Positions 1 to 8,000 of a DNA stretch of 22,303 nucleotides are shown here, one piece after another. This DNA is from an uncultured Clostridia bacterium. Its GTDB lineage: Bacteria > Bacillota > Clostridia > Tissierellales > Peptoniphilaceae. The stretch's first letter is position 1. The number at the start of each line of letters is the position of its first letter. Position numbers and translations under genes: made by a program. Under the pieces are notes generated by a model. It made no database searches and was not told the DNA's origin. It worked only from the letters and a program-made list of their open reading frames with translations. The stretch is taken from contig CAMEGD010000011.1 of the NCBI GenBank assembly GCA_945916025.1, positions 1-22,303 on the forward strand. The letters are read 5' to 3'.

Positions 1-2631
1 GATCCACTTAGTGGCAGGGCTTATGTTTATCAAGCTATGAGAATAACTGGGGGAGGAAATCCAACAGAAGACTATAAGGATACTATAAAGGGCAAATTAT
101 CTCAAAAGAGAATTTTTAAAGAAGCTGCTGAAGGATATTCAACCTATGGAAATGAAATAGGATTAGCAGGTGGACTTGTAGAAGAAATCTATAATCCAGG
201 TTTTGTAGCAAAGAGAATGGAACTTGGAGCTTTAGTAGGAGCCTGTAAAAAGGACCATGTATTAAGGGCTAACTCCGAAGAAGGAGACCTAATCCTACTT
301 CTTGGTGCAAAGACTGGCAGAGATGGAATAGGGGCTGCAACAGGATCTTCTGCAGAACAAGAAGAAGGTATAATTGAAGGTGCATCTCCAGAAGTTCAAA
401 GGGGAAATCCACCACTAGAAAGAAATATTATAAGATTATTTAGAAATCCTGAAGCAACAGTATTAATAAAGAAAAGTAATGACTTTGGAGCAGGTGGAGT
501 ATCTGTAGCAATTGGAGAACTAGCAGATTCCCTTGATATTTATCTAGATAGGGTTCCACTAAAATATCCAGGCTTAAATCCTAGGGAAATAGCAATAGCT
601 GAATCCCAAGAAAGAATGGCAGTAGTAATTTCAAAAGAGGACAAGGATAAATTTATTTCCCTATGTGAAAGTGAAGATATTGAAACTACCCTAGTTGCAG
701 AAGTTACTAATTCAAACAAGATGACCATGTACTATGAAGGAGAAAAAGTTTGTGAACTTGACAGAGACTTTTTAAACTCTTCTGGTGTTCAAAGATATCA
801 AGAAGTAGAAATAAATAGTGGAGAAGACACTTCTTACTTTGAAGAAAAGGGAAGTGACTTGGAAAATCTTTATAAGAATTTAGAAGACTTAAACTATGTT
901 TCAAAGAAGAATTTGTATTCTAAATTTGACTATACAATTGGTAAGGGAACAGTTTTAGCTCCACTAGGTGGCAAGAACCAAATAACACCTATCCAAGCTA
1001 TGGCAGCAATTATTCCTACTTTAGAGGGCAACAGTAAGACTGCATCTATTATGTCCTATGGATATGACCCTAACCTTTCTGAAAGTAATCAATTTTTAGG
1101 TGGATATTATGCAGTAATAGAATCCCTAACAAAAATTGCAGCTGTAGGAGGAAATCCAACTAGAGCGAGACTTTCCTTCCAAGAGTTCTTTGAATCTTTA
1201 GGAACTGATAAAGAAAAATGGGCTAAACCAATGAAATCCTTATTAGGAGCCTTCTATGCATGTAGACAACTAAAAGTTGCTCCAATTGGCGGAAAGGATT
1301 CAATGAGTGGAACTTACAAGGATAGTAATGTACCACCTACTTTATTCTCCTTTGGAGTAGTTAGTGAAGATGTGGATAATATAATATCTCCTGAATTAAA
1401 GGGTGGATACAAACTAGGAATAATTAGAGGAAAAATCCTAGATGACTATACTTTAGACCATGATTTATTAAAGGGAAATCTAGACAAACTATATGAAGAT
1501 ATTAAAGAAAAGAATATTCTAAGTGCCTATAGTATAACTTACAAGGGGCTTCTTCATAACCTAGTAGAAATGTCTCTAGGAAATGACGTTGGATTCAGTG
1601 TATCCTTTGATAGGCCATTTGATGTACTACCAGGCTCCATACTAGTGGAATATAAGGAAGCTAGAGACTATATTGAGCCAATTGGTCTAAGTGGAGGAGA
1701 AACTCTAATAATAAATAAAAAAGAAATTGACCTTGAAAGATTTAAAGACCTTTATCTTAATTCCTTAGATTCTGTATACCAAAAGGTAGAAGAAAAAGAT
1801 CTTAGTAGAAGAATTTCTAAAAAAGACCAAAATGATAGAAATGAAAAGACCCTTCAACCAGTAGATAAAATCAAGGCCTTAGTTCCAATTTTCCCAGGAA
1901 CAACTGGAGAATATGATATAGAAGAGCTTTTACTTGAAAACAATATAGAAGTTAATAAATTTATCTTTAAAGTAGAAAAAGTAAATGATATGGTGGAATC
2001 TCTAAAATCTCTAGGAGAAGAAATATCTAAGGCTAATTTATTAATTATACCTAGTGGTATGGTAAATGGAGACGAGCCTAATAATTCAGGTAAGATGATA
2101 GCTAGCGTTTTATTAGATGAAGATGTTAAAAGGGCTGTAGAAAGTTTAATAAGCAGGGAAGGCTTAATATTAGGAATTGGAAGTGGATTCCAAGGCTTAT
2201 TAAGAACTGGATTAGTACCTTTTGGAAAATATACTAAAGGGGAAGAAGACCTTCCAATTTTAGCTAAAAATGTTACATCAACATATGTGTCATCCCTAGT
2301 AAATATAAAGTTTGAAAGTAATAATTCTCCATGGCTAAAATATATTGATACAGACAAAACATATTTAAGCCCACTTTCAACTGGATTTGGTAGACTAGTA
2401 ATTAGTAAAGACCTTTACAAAAAACTAGGAAAAAATGATCAAATAGCTGCTAGGTATGTAGAAAATTTAGTAGGATCTGATTATAATATTGAATCTCTAA
2501 TGAGTCCTTGTGGAAGAATTTTAGGTAGAGTTACTAACTTTGAGAGGGTCAAAGAAGACACCCTAATAAATGTAGGAAAGCTAGAATTACAAGATTTGAT
2601 TAAGGGAGCAGTAGAGTATTTCAAAAAATAA
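1..2631 (+). CDS. purL: Phosphoribosylformylglycinamidine synthase (FGAM synthase), single-chain type, 5'-truncated by window edge
   Basis: Converts FGAR, ATP and a nitrogen donor to FGAM in cytoplasmic purine synthesis. The frame is open from base 1 and the first codons read DPLSGRAYVYQAMRITG, an internal PurL motif, so the start lies outside; 876 residues are visible of roughly 1,230-1,300 usual for the long form. Seen in order: first AIRS-type half with GRDGIGAATGSS and NDFGAGGVS, second half with APLGGKNQ, AAVGGNPT and PIGGKDSMSG, then a class I glutaminase-like domain from about fragment residue 627 (PGTTGEYD) to the end. That last domain looks catalytically dead: the expected GICNGFQ reads GIGSGFQ (Cys to Gly, bases 2179-2181), the expected H-x-E pair (GHSER in clostridia) reads TNFER (His to Asn, bases 2536-2538), and HGEGR reads TGFGR. 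The synthetase core appears intact. Probably the end of a pur operon; upstream genes are not visible. Confidence 0.96.
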   Translation, partial: DPLSGRAYVYQAMRITGGGNPTEDYKDTIKGKLSQKRIFKEAAEGYSTYGNEIGLAGGLVEEIYNPGFVAKRMELGALVGACKKDHVLRANSEEGDLILLLGAKTGRDGIGAATGSSAEQEEGIIEGASPEVQRGNPPLERNIIRLFRNPEATVLIKKSNDFGAGGVSVAIGELADSLDIYLDRVPLKYPGLNPREIAIAESQERMAVVISKEDKDKFISLCESEDIETTLVAEVTNSNKMTMYYEGEKVCELDRDFLNSSGVQRYQEVEINSGEDTSYFEEKGSDLENLYKNLEDLNYVSKKNLYSKFDYTIGKGTVLAPLGGKNQITPIQAMAAIIPTLEGNSKTASIMSYGYDPNLSESNQFLGGYYAVIESLTKIAAVGGNPTRARLSFQEFFESLGTDKEKWAKPMKSLLGAFYACRQLKVAPIGGKDSMSGTYKDSNVPPTLFSFGVVSEDVDNIISPELKGGYKLGIIRGKILDDYTLDHDLLKGNLDKLYEDIKEKNILSAYSITYKGLLHNLVEMSLGNDVGFSVSFDRPFDVLPGSILVEYKEARDYIEPIGLSGGETLIINKKEIDLERFKDLYLNSLDSVYQKVEEKDLSRRISKKDQNDRNEKTLQPVDKIKALVPIFPGTTGEYDIEELLLENNIEVNKFIFKVEKVNDMVESLKSLGEEISKANLLIIPSGMVNGDEPNNSGKMIASVLLDEDVKRAVESLISREGLILGIGSGFQGLLRTGLVPFGKYTKGEEDLPILAKNVTSTYVSSLVNIKFESNNSPWLKYIDTDKTYLSPLSTGFGRLVISKDLYKKLGKNDQIAARYVENLVGSDYNIESLMSPCGRILGRVTNFERVKEDTLINVGKLELQDLIKGAVEYFKK

Positions 2632-2666
2632 TTTGATATTCTAGTATTTTAATGTTAAGCTTATTT

Positions 2667-2980
2667 GAGAGTAATTCGGCTAACCGCACATGTGTGAGGA
2701 AAGTCCGTGCTCCAATAATTGACGCTGGATAACGTCCAGTGGGGGCGACCCTAAGGCTAGTGCAACAGAAAGAAACCGCCTATTTAATAGGTAAGGGTGG
2801 AAAGGTGGCTTAAGAGACCACCAGCATATAAGAGATTATGTGGCTATGTAAACCCCGTCAGGAGCAAGATCAAATGGGACCTTTTTAAAGGTCAGATGGT
2901 AGATCGCTAGAGCTTATTGGTAACAATAAGCCAAGATTAATGGTTAGCAATAACAGAACACGGCTTATAGAATTACTCTC
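2667..2980 (+). ncRNA. rnpB: RNase P RNA component (type A-like)
   Basis: Catalytic RNA that matures the 5' ends of tRNAs. The ends are set by an 11-bp perfect P1 helix: bases 2667-2677 pair with 2970-2980. Conserved core elements occur in the right order: GAGGAAAGTCCG at 2696-2707, GTGCAACAGAAAG at 2760-2772 followed by AAACCGCC, AGGTAAGGGTGGAAAGG, GTAAACCCC near 2849, GGAGCAAG at 2861-2868, and ACAGAACACGGCTTAT at 2953-2968. The GTGCAACAGA and GGTAAGGGTG elements match the ancestral type A architecture (as in E. coli and clostridia) rather than the Bacillus type B. About 314 nt, on the short side. It lies 35 nt after purL; no convincing dedicated promoter is visible. The terminator at 3001-3048 follows. 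Confidence 0.95.
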
Positions 2981-3000
2981 TTTTATTACAATTCTATTAA

Positions 3001-3048
3001 AAAAGTTACAAATTGTTTAAAAATGTAACCAATTTGTAACTTTTTTTA
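3001..3048 (+). terminator. Rho-independent terminator of rnpB
   Basis: A 15-bp perfect inverted repeat (3001-3015 with 3030-3044, arms centred on AGTTACAAATTG) encloses a 14-nt loop and runs into a tract of seven T. It lies 20 nt after the end of rnpB and just before the next promoter. Confidence 0.85.
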
Positions 3049-3077
3049 TTGCTTTTACCTTGAGTTTATCATATAAT
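3049..3077 (+). promoter_or_regulatory. Sigma-A-type promoter of the NlpC/P60 gene
   Basis: TTGCTT (3049-3054), a 17-nt spacer and a perfect TATAAT (3072-3077). Predicted transcription start is near 3084, giving a leader of about 35 nt before the TTG start at 3119. The -35 box abuts the T tract of the rnpB terminator, which fits independent transcription of the gene. Confidence 0.65.
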
Positions 3078-3118
3078 CATCTTGTTATTAGAAGTAAACA
3101 AGAAAAGGAGTGTTAGAT

Positions 3119-4216
3119 TTGCACAAAAGCAATTTAAAATTTCCAGTAGGTTTAGCTATAACTTTAGTAATAGGCTTAGTAGGTTTCAGAGATACTGGAA
3201 TTTTTGTAAATAATTTTAATGCTAGACTTAGCTCTGGTGTTGAAGTCAGCTATAATGCAAACAAAAGAGCAGAAATAGTTGGAGAAGGTGACAGCAAGTC
3301 TACTTATTTAGTAGAAGCAGATGGAAACAGATTCTATGTACCAAAGGAAACTATATTAAAAGTTGACACTGGTATAGAAGGTTATACAGTATTAAAAAAT
3401 ACACCTTTACTAAATGAATCAGGAAATGTAATCAGATTACTTTTCAAAGATGAATATTTAAGGTTTGTTTTAGCTGACAATAACAACAAAGTTATAGTTG
3501 AAACAAGTGATAACCAAGTTGGATATGTTGATACAAAAGATTTAGACCCAAAAAGGATTAGAAATATAACAGAAGGTATCGCAAAAAAAGATTTATCTTT
3601 ATTTAACGGAACTCATACACTTAAAATATCACAAGGCGATACAGTTAAAGTAGCATGGTTTGAAAAAGATTATTTTATCCTATTTGATGAAGCTCAAAAT
3701 AAGTTCAATGTACAAAAAGATAATATCAGTATCTATGTTGATAGAGAAAAAGTAGTAGAAGATGTTTTGGACCTTGCAAGAAGAGCTAATGTAAGAGAAG
3801 AAATAGCCATAGAAGAAACTTATACAGCTAATGTTAGCGATAAGGTTTCTAGTATTATAGATGGAGCTTTTGCACGTCTAGGAAGCCCATATGTATGGGG
3901 AGACACTGGTAGTAAAGGATATGATTGTTCAGGATTAGTTACAGCATTGTATTCTGGAAATACAAATGTAAAACTACCAAGGTCTTCAAGGGATATGGCT
4001 GAAGTAGGTACATATGTATCTGCAAGTGAATTAATTCCTGGAGATTTATTATTCTTTAATAGTGGTGGAGACTCTACAATAAACCACGTTGCTATTTATA
4101 TTGGAAATGGTAAAATGATCCATTCTTCAAATAGCCAAAGAGGAGTTGTACTTGACCCTGTTGATGGATATTATTTCCAAAATAATTTTTCACACGCAAG
4201 AAGAGTATTAGACTAA
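3119..4216 (+). CDS. Secreted NlpC/P60 family peptidoglycan endopeptidase
   Basis: Predicted cell-wall hydrolase cleaving peptide stems of peptidoglycan outside the membrane. I chose the TTG at 3119: AAGGAG at 3105-3110 lies 8 nt before it. The GTG at 3110 is in frame but its first base is the last base of that same site. From TTG the protein has 365 residues with a basic N-terminus (HKSNLKF) and one hydrophobic stretch (about 8-22), a signal peptide or anchor. Residues about 40-240 look like SH3-type or other wall-binding repeats (YLVEADGNRFYVPKE, VGYVDTKDLD), but I cannot assign them firmly. The C-terminal NlpC/P60 domain carries YVWGDTG, the catalytic Cys270 in DCSGL, His323 in NHVAIYIG and His335 in MIHSS. 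It has its own promoter and terminator, so it is likely monocistronic. Confidence 0.9.
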   Translation: MHKSNLKFPVGLAITLVIGLVGFRDTGIFVNNFNARLSSGVEVSYNANKRAEIVGEGDSKSTYLVEADGNRFYVPKETILKVDTGIEGYTVLKNTPLLNESGNVIRLLFKDEYLRFVLADNNNKVIVETSDNQVGYVDTKDLDPKRIRNITEGIAKKDLSLFNGTHTLKISQGDTVKVAWFEKDYFILFDEAQNKFNVQKDNISIYVDREKVVEDVLDLARRANVREEIAIEETYTANVSDKVSSIIDGAFARLGSPYVWGDTGSKGYDCSGLVTALYSGNTNVKLPRSSRDMAEVGTYVSASELIPGDLLFFNSGGDSTINHVAIYIGNGKMIHSSNSQRGVVLDPVDGYYFQNNFSHARRVLD

Positions 4217-4236
4217 TAACATAAAATTAAATATTT

Positions 4237-4269
4237 AATGTCCTTATTCTAAAGATAAGGACATTTTTT
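4237..4269 (+). terminator. Rho-independent terminator of the NlpC/P60 gene
   Basis: An 11-bp perfect stem (AATGTCCTTAT at 4237-4247 with 4255-4265), a 7-nt loop and a run of six T (4264-4269). It begins 20 nt after the stop codon. Confidence 0.88.
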
Positions 4270-4286
4270 GATTGTTAAGGTATAAT
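4258..4286 (+). promoter_or_regulatory. Possible promoter of the ABC transporter operon, with a very short leader
   Basis: TATAAT (4281-4286) with AGGACA (4258-4263, 4 of 6 matches to TTGACA) 17 nt upstream. The -35 lies inside the 3' arm of the preceding terminator. Transcription would start near 4293, inside the GGGAGGTG ribosome binding site (4291-4298), leaving a leader of about 10 nt before the ATG at 4303. The -10 is perfect but the geometry is unusual, so this is a moderate call. Confidence 0.4.
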
Positions 4287-4302
4287 ATATGGGAGGTGAA
4301 CT

Positions 4303-5007
4303 ATGAGTTTTGTAAGTTTAAAAAATGTATATAAGTATTACAATAGAAATAAAGAAAATGAAATAATTGCAAATAAGGATATATCCTTCGACATAAATGA
4401 AAGAGAGTTTAGCGTCATAGTTGGACCATCAGGTGCAGGTAAATCTACTATCCTAAATATTTTAGGTGGCATGGACAGGGCAGATGATGGGCAGGTAATA
4501 GTTGATGGTAAAGATATTAGGAAATTTAATGAAAAAGATTTTACTAAATATAGAAGACATGATGTGGGATTTGTATTTCAATTTTACAACTTGGTACCAA
4601 ATCTGACTACCTTAGAAAATGTAGAGTTAGCTACAGAATTGTCGAGTAATCCCTTAGATCCAAAGGAAGTTTTAGAACTAGTTGGTCTTGGAAAGAGAAT
4701 GTCAAATTTTCCATCTCAATTGTCTGGAGGAGAGCAACAAAGGGTAGCTATTGCAAGGGCTATAGCAAAGAATCCAAAACTCTTACTCTGCGACGAACCA
4801 ACAGGGGCCTTAGATTATACTACTGGTAAGCAGATTCTTAAACTATTACACAAGACCATAGAAGAGTTTGACACTAGTGTAATTGTAATTACTCATAACA
4901 AGGCCATAGCTCCTATGGCAGATAGGCTTATAGAAATAAATGATGCAAAGGTAAGGGATATTGTTATTAACAAAAACCCAATTTCAATAGATAAAATCGA
5001 GTGGTAG
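4303..5007 (+). CDS. ABC transporter ATP-binding protein, MacB/LolD/SalX type
   Basis: Cytoplasmic ATPase that powers the permease encoded next. All motifs are intact: Walker A GPSGAGKST (41-49), Q-loop Gln93 in VFQFYNL, signature LSGGEQQRVAIARA (from 140), Walker B LLLCDEP (160-166) with the D-loop GALD, and switch His198 in VITHN. Its 234 residues are typical of this family, which pairs with FtsX-like permeases and drives extracytoplasmic conformational work (antimicrobial-peptide resistance, lipoprotein extraction, export) rather than simple substrate import. GGGAGGTG precedes the ATG. The stop codon is one base from the start of the permease gene, so the two are surely co-translated. The substrate cannot be deduced. 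Confidence 0.93.
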   Translation: MSFVSLKNVYKYYNRNKENEIIANKDISFDINEREFSVIVGPSGAGKSTILNILGGMDRADDGQVIVDGKDIRKFNEKDFTKYRRHDVGFVFQFYNLVPNLTTLENVELATELSSNPLDPKEVLELVGLGKRMSNFPSQLSGGEQQRVAIARAIAKNPKLLLCDEPTGALDYTTGKQILKLLHKTIEEFDTSVIVITHNKAIAPMADRLIEINDAKVRDIVINKNPISIDKIEW

Positions 5008-5008
5008 A

Positions 5009-8000
5009 ATGAATAAAACTTTATTAAAGGACTTTTTTAGAGAAATATCTCATAATAAGAGTAGGTTCTTTTCCATAATGGCCCTTTTATTTATAAGTAT
5101 GATTGCCTTTTCTGGGGTGTTTATGGCAACAATTCTCTTAAATAAAAGTCCAGAAAAAACATATAATGATACAAATTTACATGATTTAAGCATAACTTCA
5201 ACTTTGGGGTTAAGTGACATTGACGAATTTATAATCCAGTCCAATCCTAACGTTGAAGATTTTGAAATGTCAAAAATTATTGACGTTGTTGAAAATAGGT
5301 CTTTAGAAATAACTAGACTTGAATCACTACCAGAAAGTATATCTACACTTATCTTAGTAGAAGGTTATCTTCCAAAAAATGAAGATGAAATAGTCTTAAG
5401 CTATATGAATTTTAAAGATAACTATAAAATTGGCGATAGGATTCAATTTTTAGATAGTAATAATTCAAAAGACATCGAAAATTTAAAAATTAGTTCCTTT
5501 GTAGTATCTGGTTTTGTTAAATCTTCAGAATACTTAAAAAAAGATATTAGTGAAATTTCTATAATTGGAGCGGGAACTGTTTCATCTTTTGGTTATATTT
5601 TACCTGAGGTTTTTGACATGGATTTTTATACTAAAGGGAAGATTATTGCTAATGGACATGAGGGACAAGATTCTTTTTCCAAAGAGTATCAAGATCGACT
5701 AGAAGAAGTAAGACTTTCCTTGGAAGAGGACTTTAAAGATAGGCCAAAAGGAAGAATTGAAGAAGTAAGACAAGAAGGTTTTGACAAAATTCAAGAATCC
5801 GAGCAAGAAATTATAGATGCTAAAAAAGAATTAGAAGAAGCTAGGCAGGAACTAAATGATGCCAAAGAAGAACTTAATGATGGTGAGGCAGAATTAAAAG
5901 AGGCAAGACTTAATCTTAAAGAAGGTAGGATAGAACTTGAAGAGGGAAATCTGAAACTTATTAATTCTAGAAAAGATTTAGACGAAGGTTGGAAATCTTA
6001 CAATGAAGGTATGGATGTGTTAGAGGACCAGGAAGAAAAGGGATTAGAAGAACTTAGTAAGGCTAGGGCACAATTAGATGAATCTAGTGATGAAATCTTA
6101 CAAGGTAAGGAAGAAATTGATAAGGGTCGGGCAGCCTTAGACCAAGCTAAAAAAGACCTAGACAAGGGAGAAGCTGAACTTTTACAAGGAGAAGCTAAGT
6201 ACCAAGAAAACCTAAAAAAATACCAAGAAGGAAAGACTAACTTAGACTTACTAAAAGAAAAAGTAGCAATAAGCTCAAGGGGAACTGGGGATATTATTAA
6301 TAAAGTCCAAGGGGACATGTCAGACTTAGTAAAGAAGATTAATAATAATGAAATTAGTATTATGACAAAAACTAGAACCCTTGAATCCTTAAAAAATAGA
6401 CAGATAAATGAACCTGATAATGAAAGTTTACAAAGTGAAATCACTGGACTTGAGGGAGAAATTGCCAGTTTAGAAGAAGACAATAAAAAGTATCAAGAAG
6501 AAATAGATGCACTTAAGGTTAATTTAGATTCCCTAAATCAACTAGAAAATGAGTCTAAATTAACCCAAGAAGAAATTGGGGCCTACCAAGGTCAAATAAA
6601 GGTCTTAGAAGAAAATCTTAGGGGGGCAAAAACTGAACTAGATAAGGGAAAAGCACAGTTAGATTCTTCAAGACAACAATTTGAAGATGGAAAGGCTGAA
6701 TATGAAAAGAATTTAGCTGTATTTTCTGAACAAGAAAAGGCCTTTAATGAAGGATATAGTAAATATGAACAGGGATTAAATAAGTTAGAAGCTTCTGAAG
6801 AGGAGTTTAATGAAAAAATTACAAAAGGAAAGGCTGATTTAGAAGAAGCTAGGCGTACACTTTTAGATGGAGAAGAAAAGTATAAAGAGGGACTTTTAGA
6901 AATTAGACAGGCTAAACTTGATCTTGAACAAGGACAAAGGGACTATGAAGAAGGTCTAGCAAAATACAATGATGGCCTAGTGGAATATGAAGATGGCCTT
7001 GGTGAGTTTAATGAAGAAGAAGAGGATGCCCTTGTAGAAATAGCTGATGGTGAAGCTGAGATTCAAGATGCTAGGGATAATTTAAACAAACTTAAGGAAC
7101 CGGACTTTTTAATTGAGACAAGAAATTCTGATAGCAACTACTATACTGTAAATGGATTTCCAGGATCCTTGAAGATACTCGCTTATGTGTTTTCATCCTT
7201 GGCCCTATTAATATCCTTATTAGTAGCCTTTACAACTATGACTAGAATGGTAGATGAAAGAAGGGTTTTAATTGGAACCTTTAAGGGATTAGGTTATGAA
7301 AATTTCCATATAGCCTTAAAATATATTTTATTTGGTGGTCTGTCAGGTATTACTGGGACCTTACTTGGAACCTATGTTGGTCAAGCTGTGGTAGCTCCAA
7401 TAATATATAGGATTTATCTGGAAGGATTTTTATTTGCCGAACCAATAAAATTGTATTCTAGTTCTTTATTGATAATTGGACTAATTCTAACTGTAATTAC
7501 CACAAGTATTTCTGCATATTTAGCTGTTAAGAAAACCTTAAAGTCTAATGCTGCAGAACTTTTAAGACCTAAGGCTCCAAAGGTTGGCACAAGGATATTT
7601 TTAGAAAGGCTGACACCTATTTGGAAACGACTTAGCTTTATGGACAAGATTACTGCTAGAAACATATTTAGATACAAGGGCAGAATGTTTATGACAATTA
7701 TAGGGGTTGCTGTATGTATGGCACTAATGATTTTAGGATTTGGAATGAAGTATTCTGTTACTAGTGTAGGACAAACTCAATTCCAAGAGCTTCAATTATT
7801 TGATTTGATTTTGTCTATACAAGAAGATTTAGAAGAGAAGGATTTTAATGAAACTATCGATTTTATCAAGAAGAACAAAAATTTAGATAAGCTTAACTTA
7901 ATTAATATAGAGACACTAAGATTACAAATACCTGGTGAAAACACCCAAGATGTTAACTTCTTTGTGGATTTAGATGGTAGTATGGACAAGGTTATTACTT

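Noticed and set aside
1854..2357. Minus-strand open frame across the PurL glutaminase domain
   Set aside because: No ribosome binding site or recognisable domain; the plus-strand frame aligns to PurL throughout, so this is a shadow.
2633..2653. Dedicated rnpB promoter (TTGATA at 2633, TTTAAT at 2648)
   Set aside because: The two elements are only 9 nt apart and no better pair is visible; rnpB may be read from purL or from a promoter I cannot recognise.
3110..3112. GTG start for the NlpC/P60 gene
   Set aside because: Its G is the last base of AAGGAG, so no spacing remains; the TTG at 3119 has ideal spacing.
5998..6483. Long open frame on the minus strand inside the permease gene
   Set aside because: It is the complement of the Glu/Lys/Leu-rich coiled-coil code, gives a Ser/Leu-rich product without any family motif, and has no credible start context.
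5753..7100. Recent tandem DNA duplication in the permease gene
   Set aside because: Heptads repeat only at the amino-acid pattern level; the codons diverge and I see no long exact DNA repeat.
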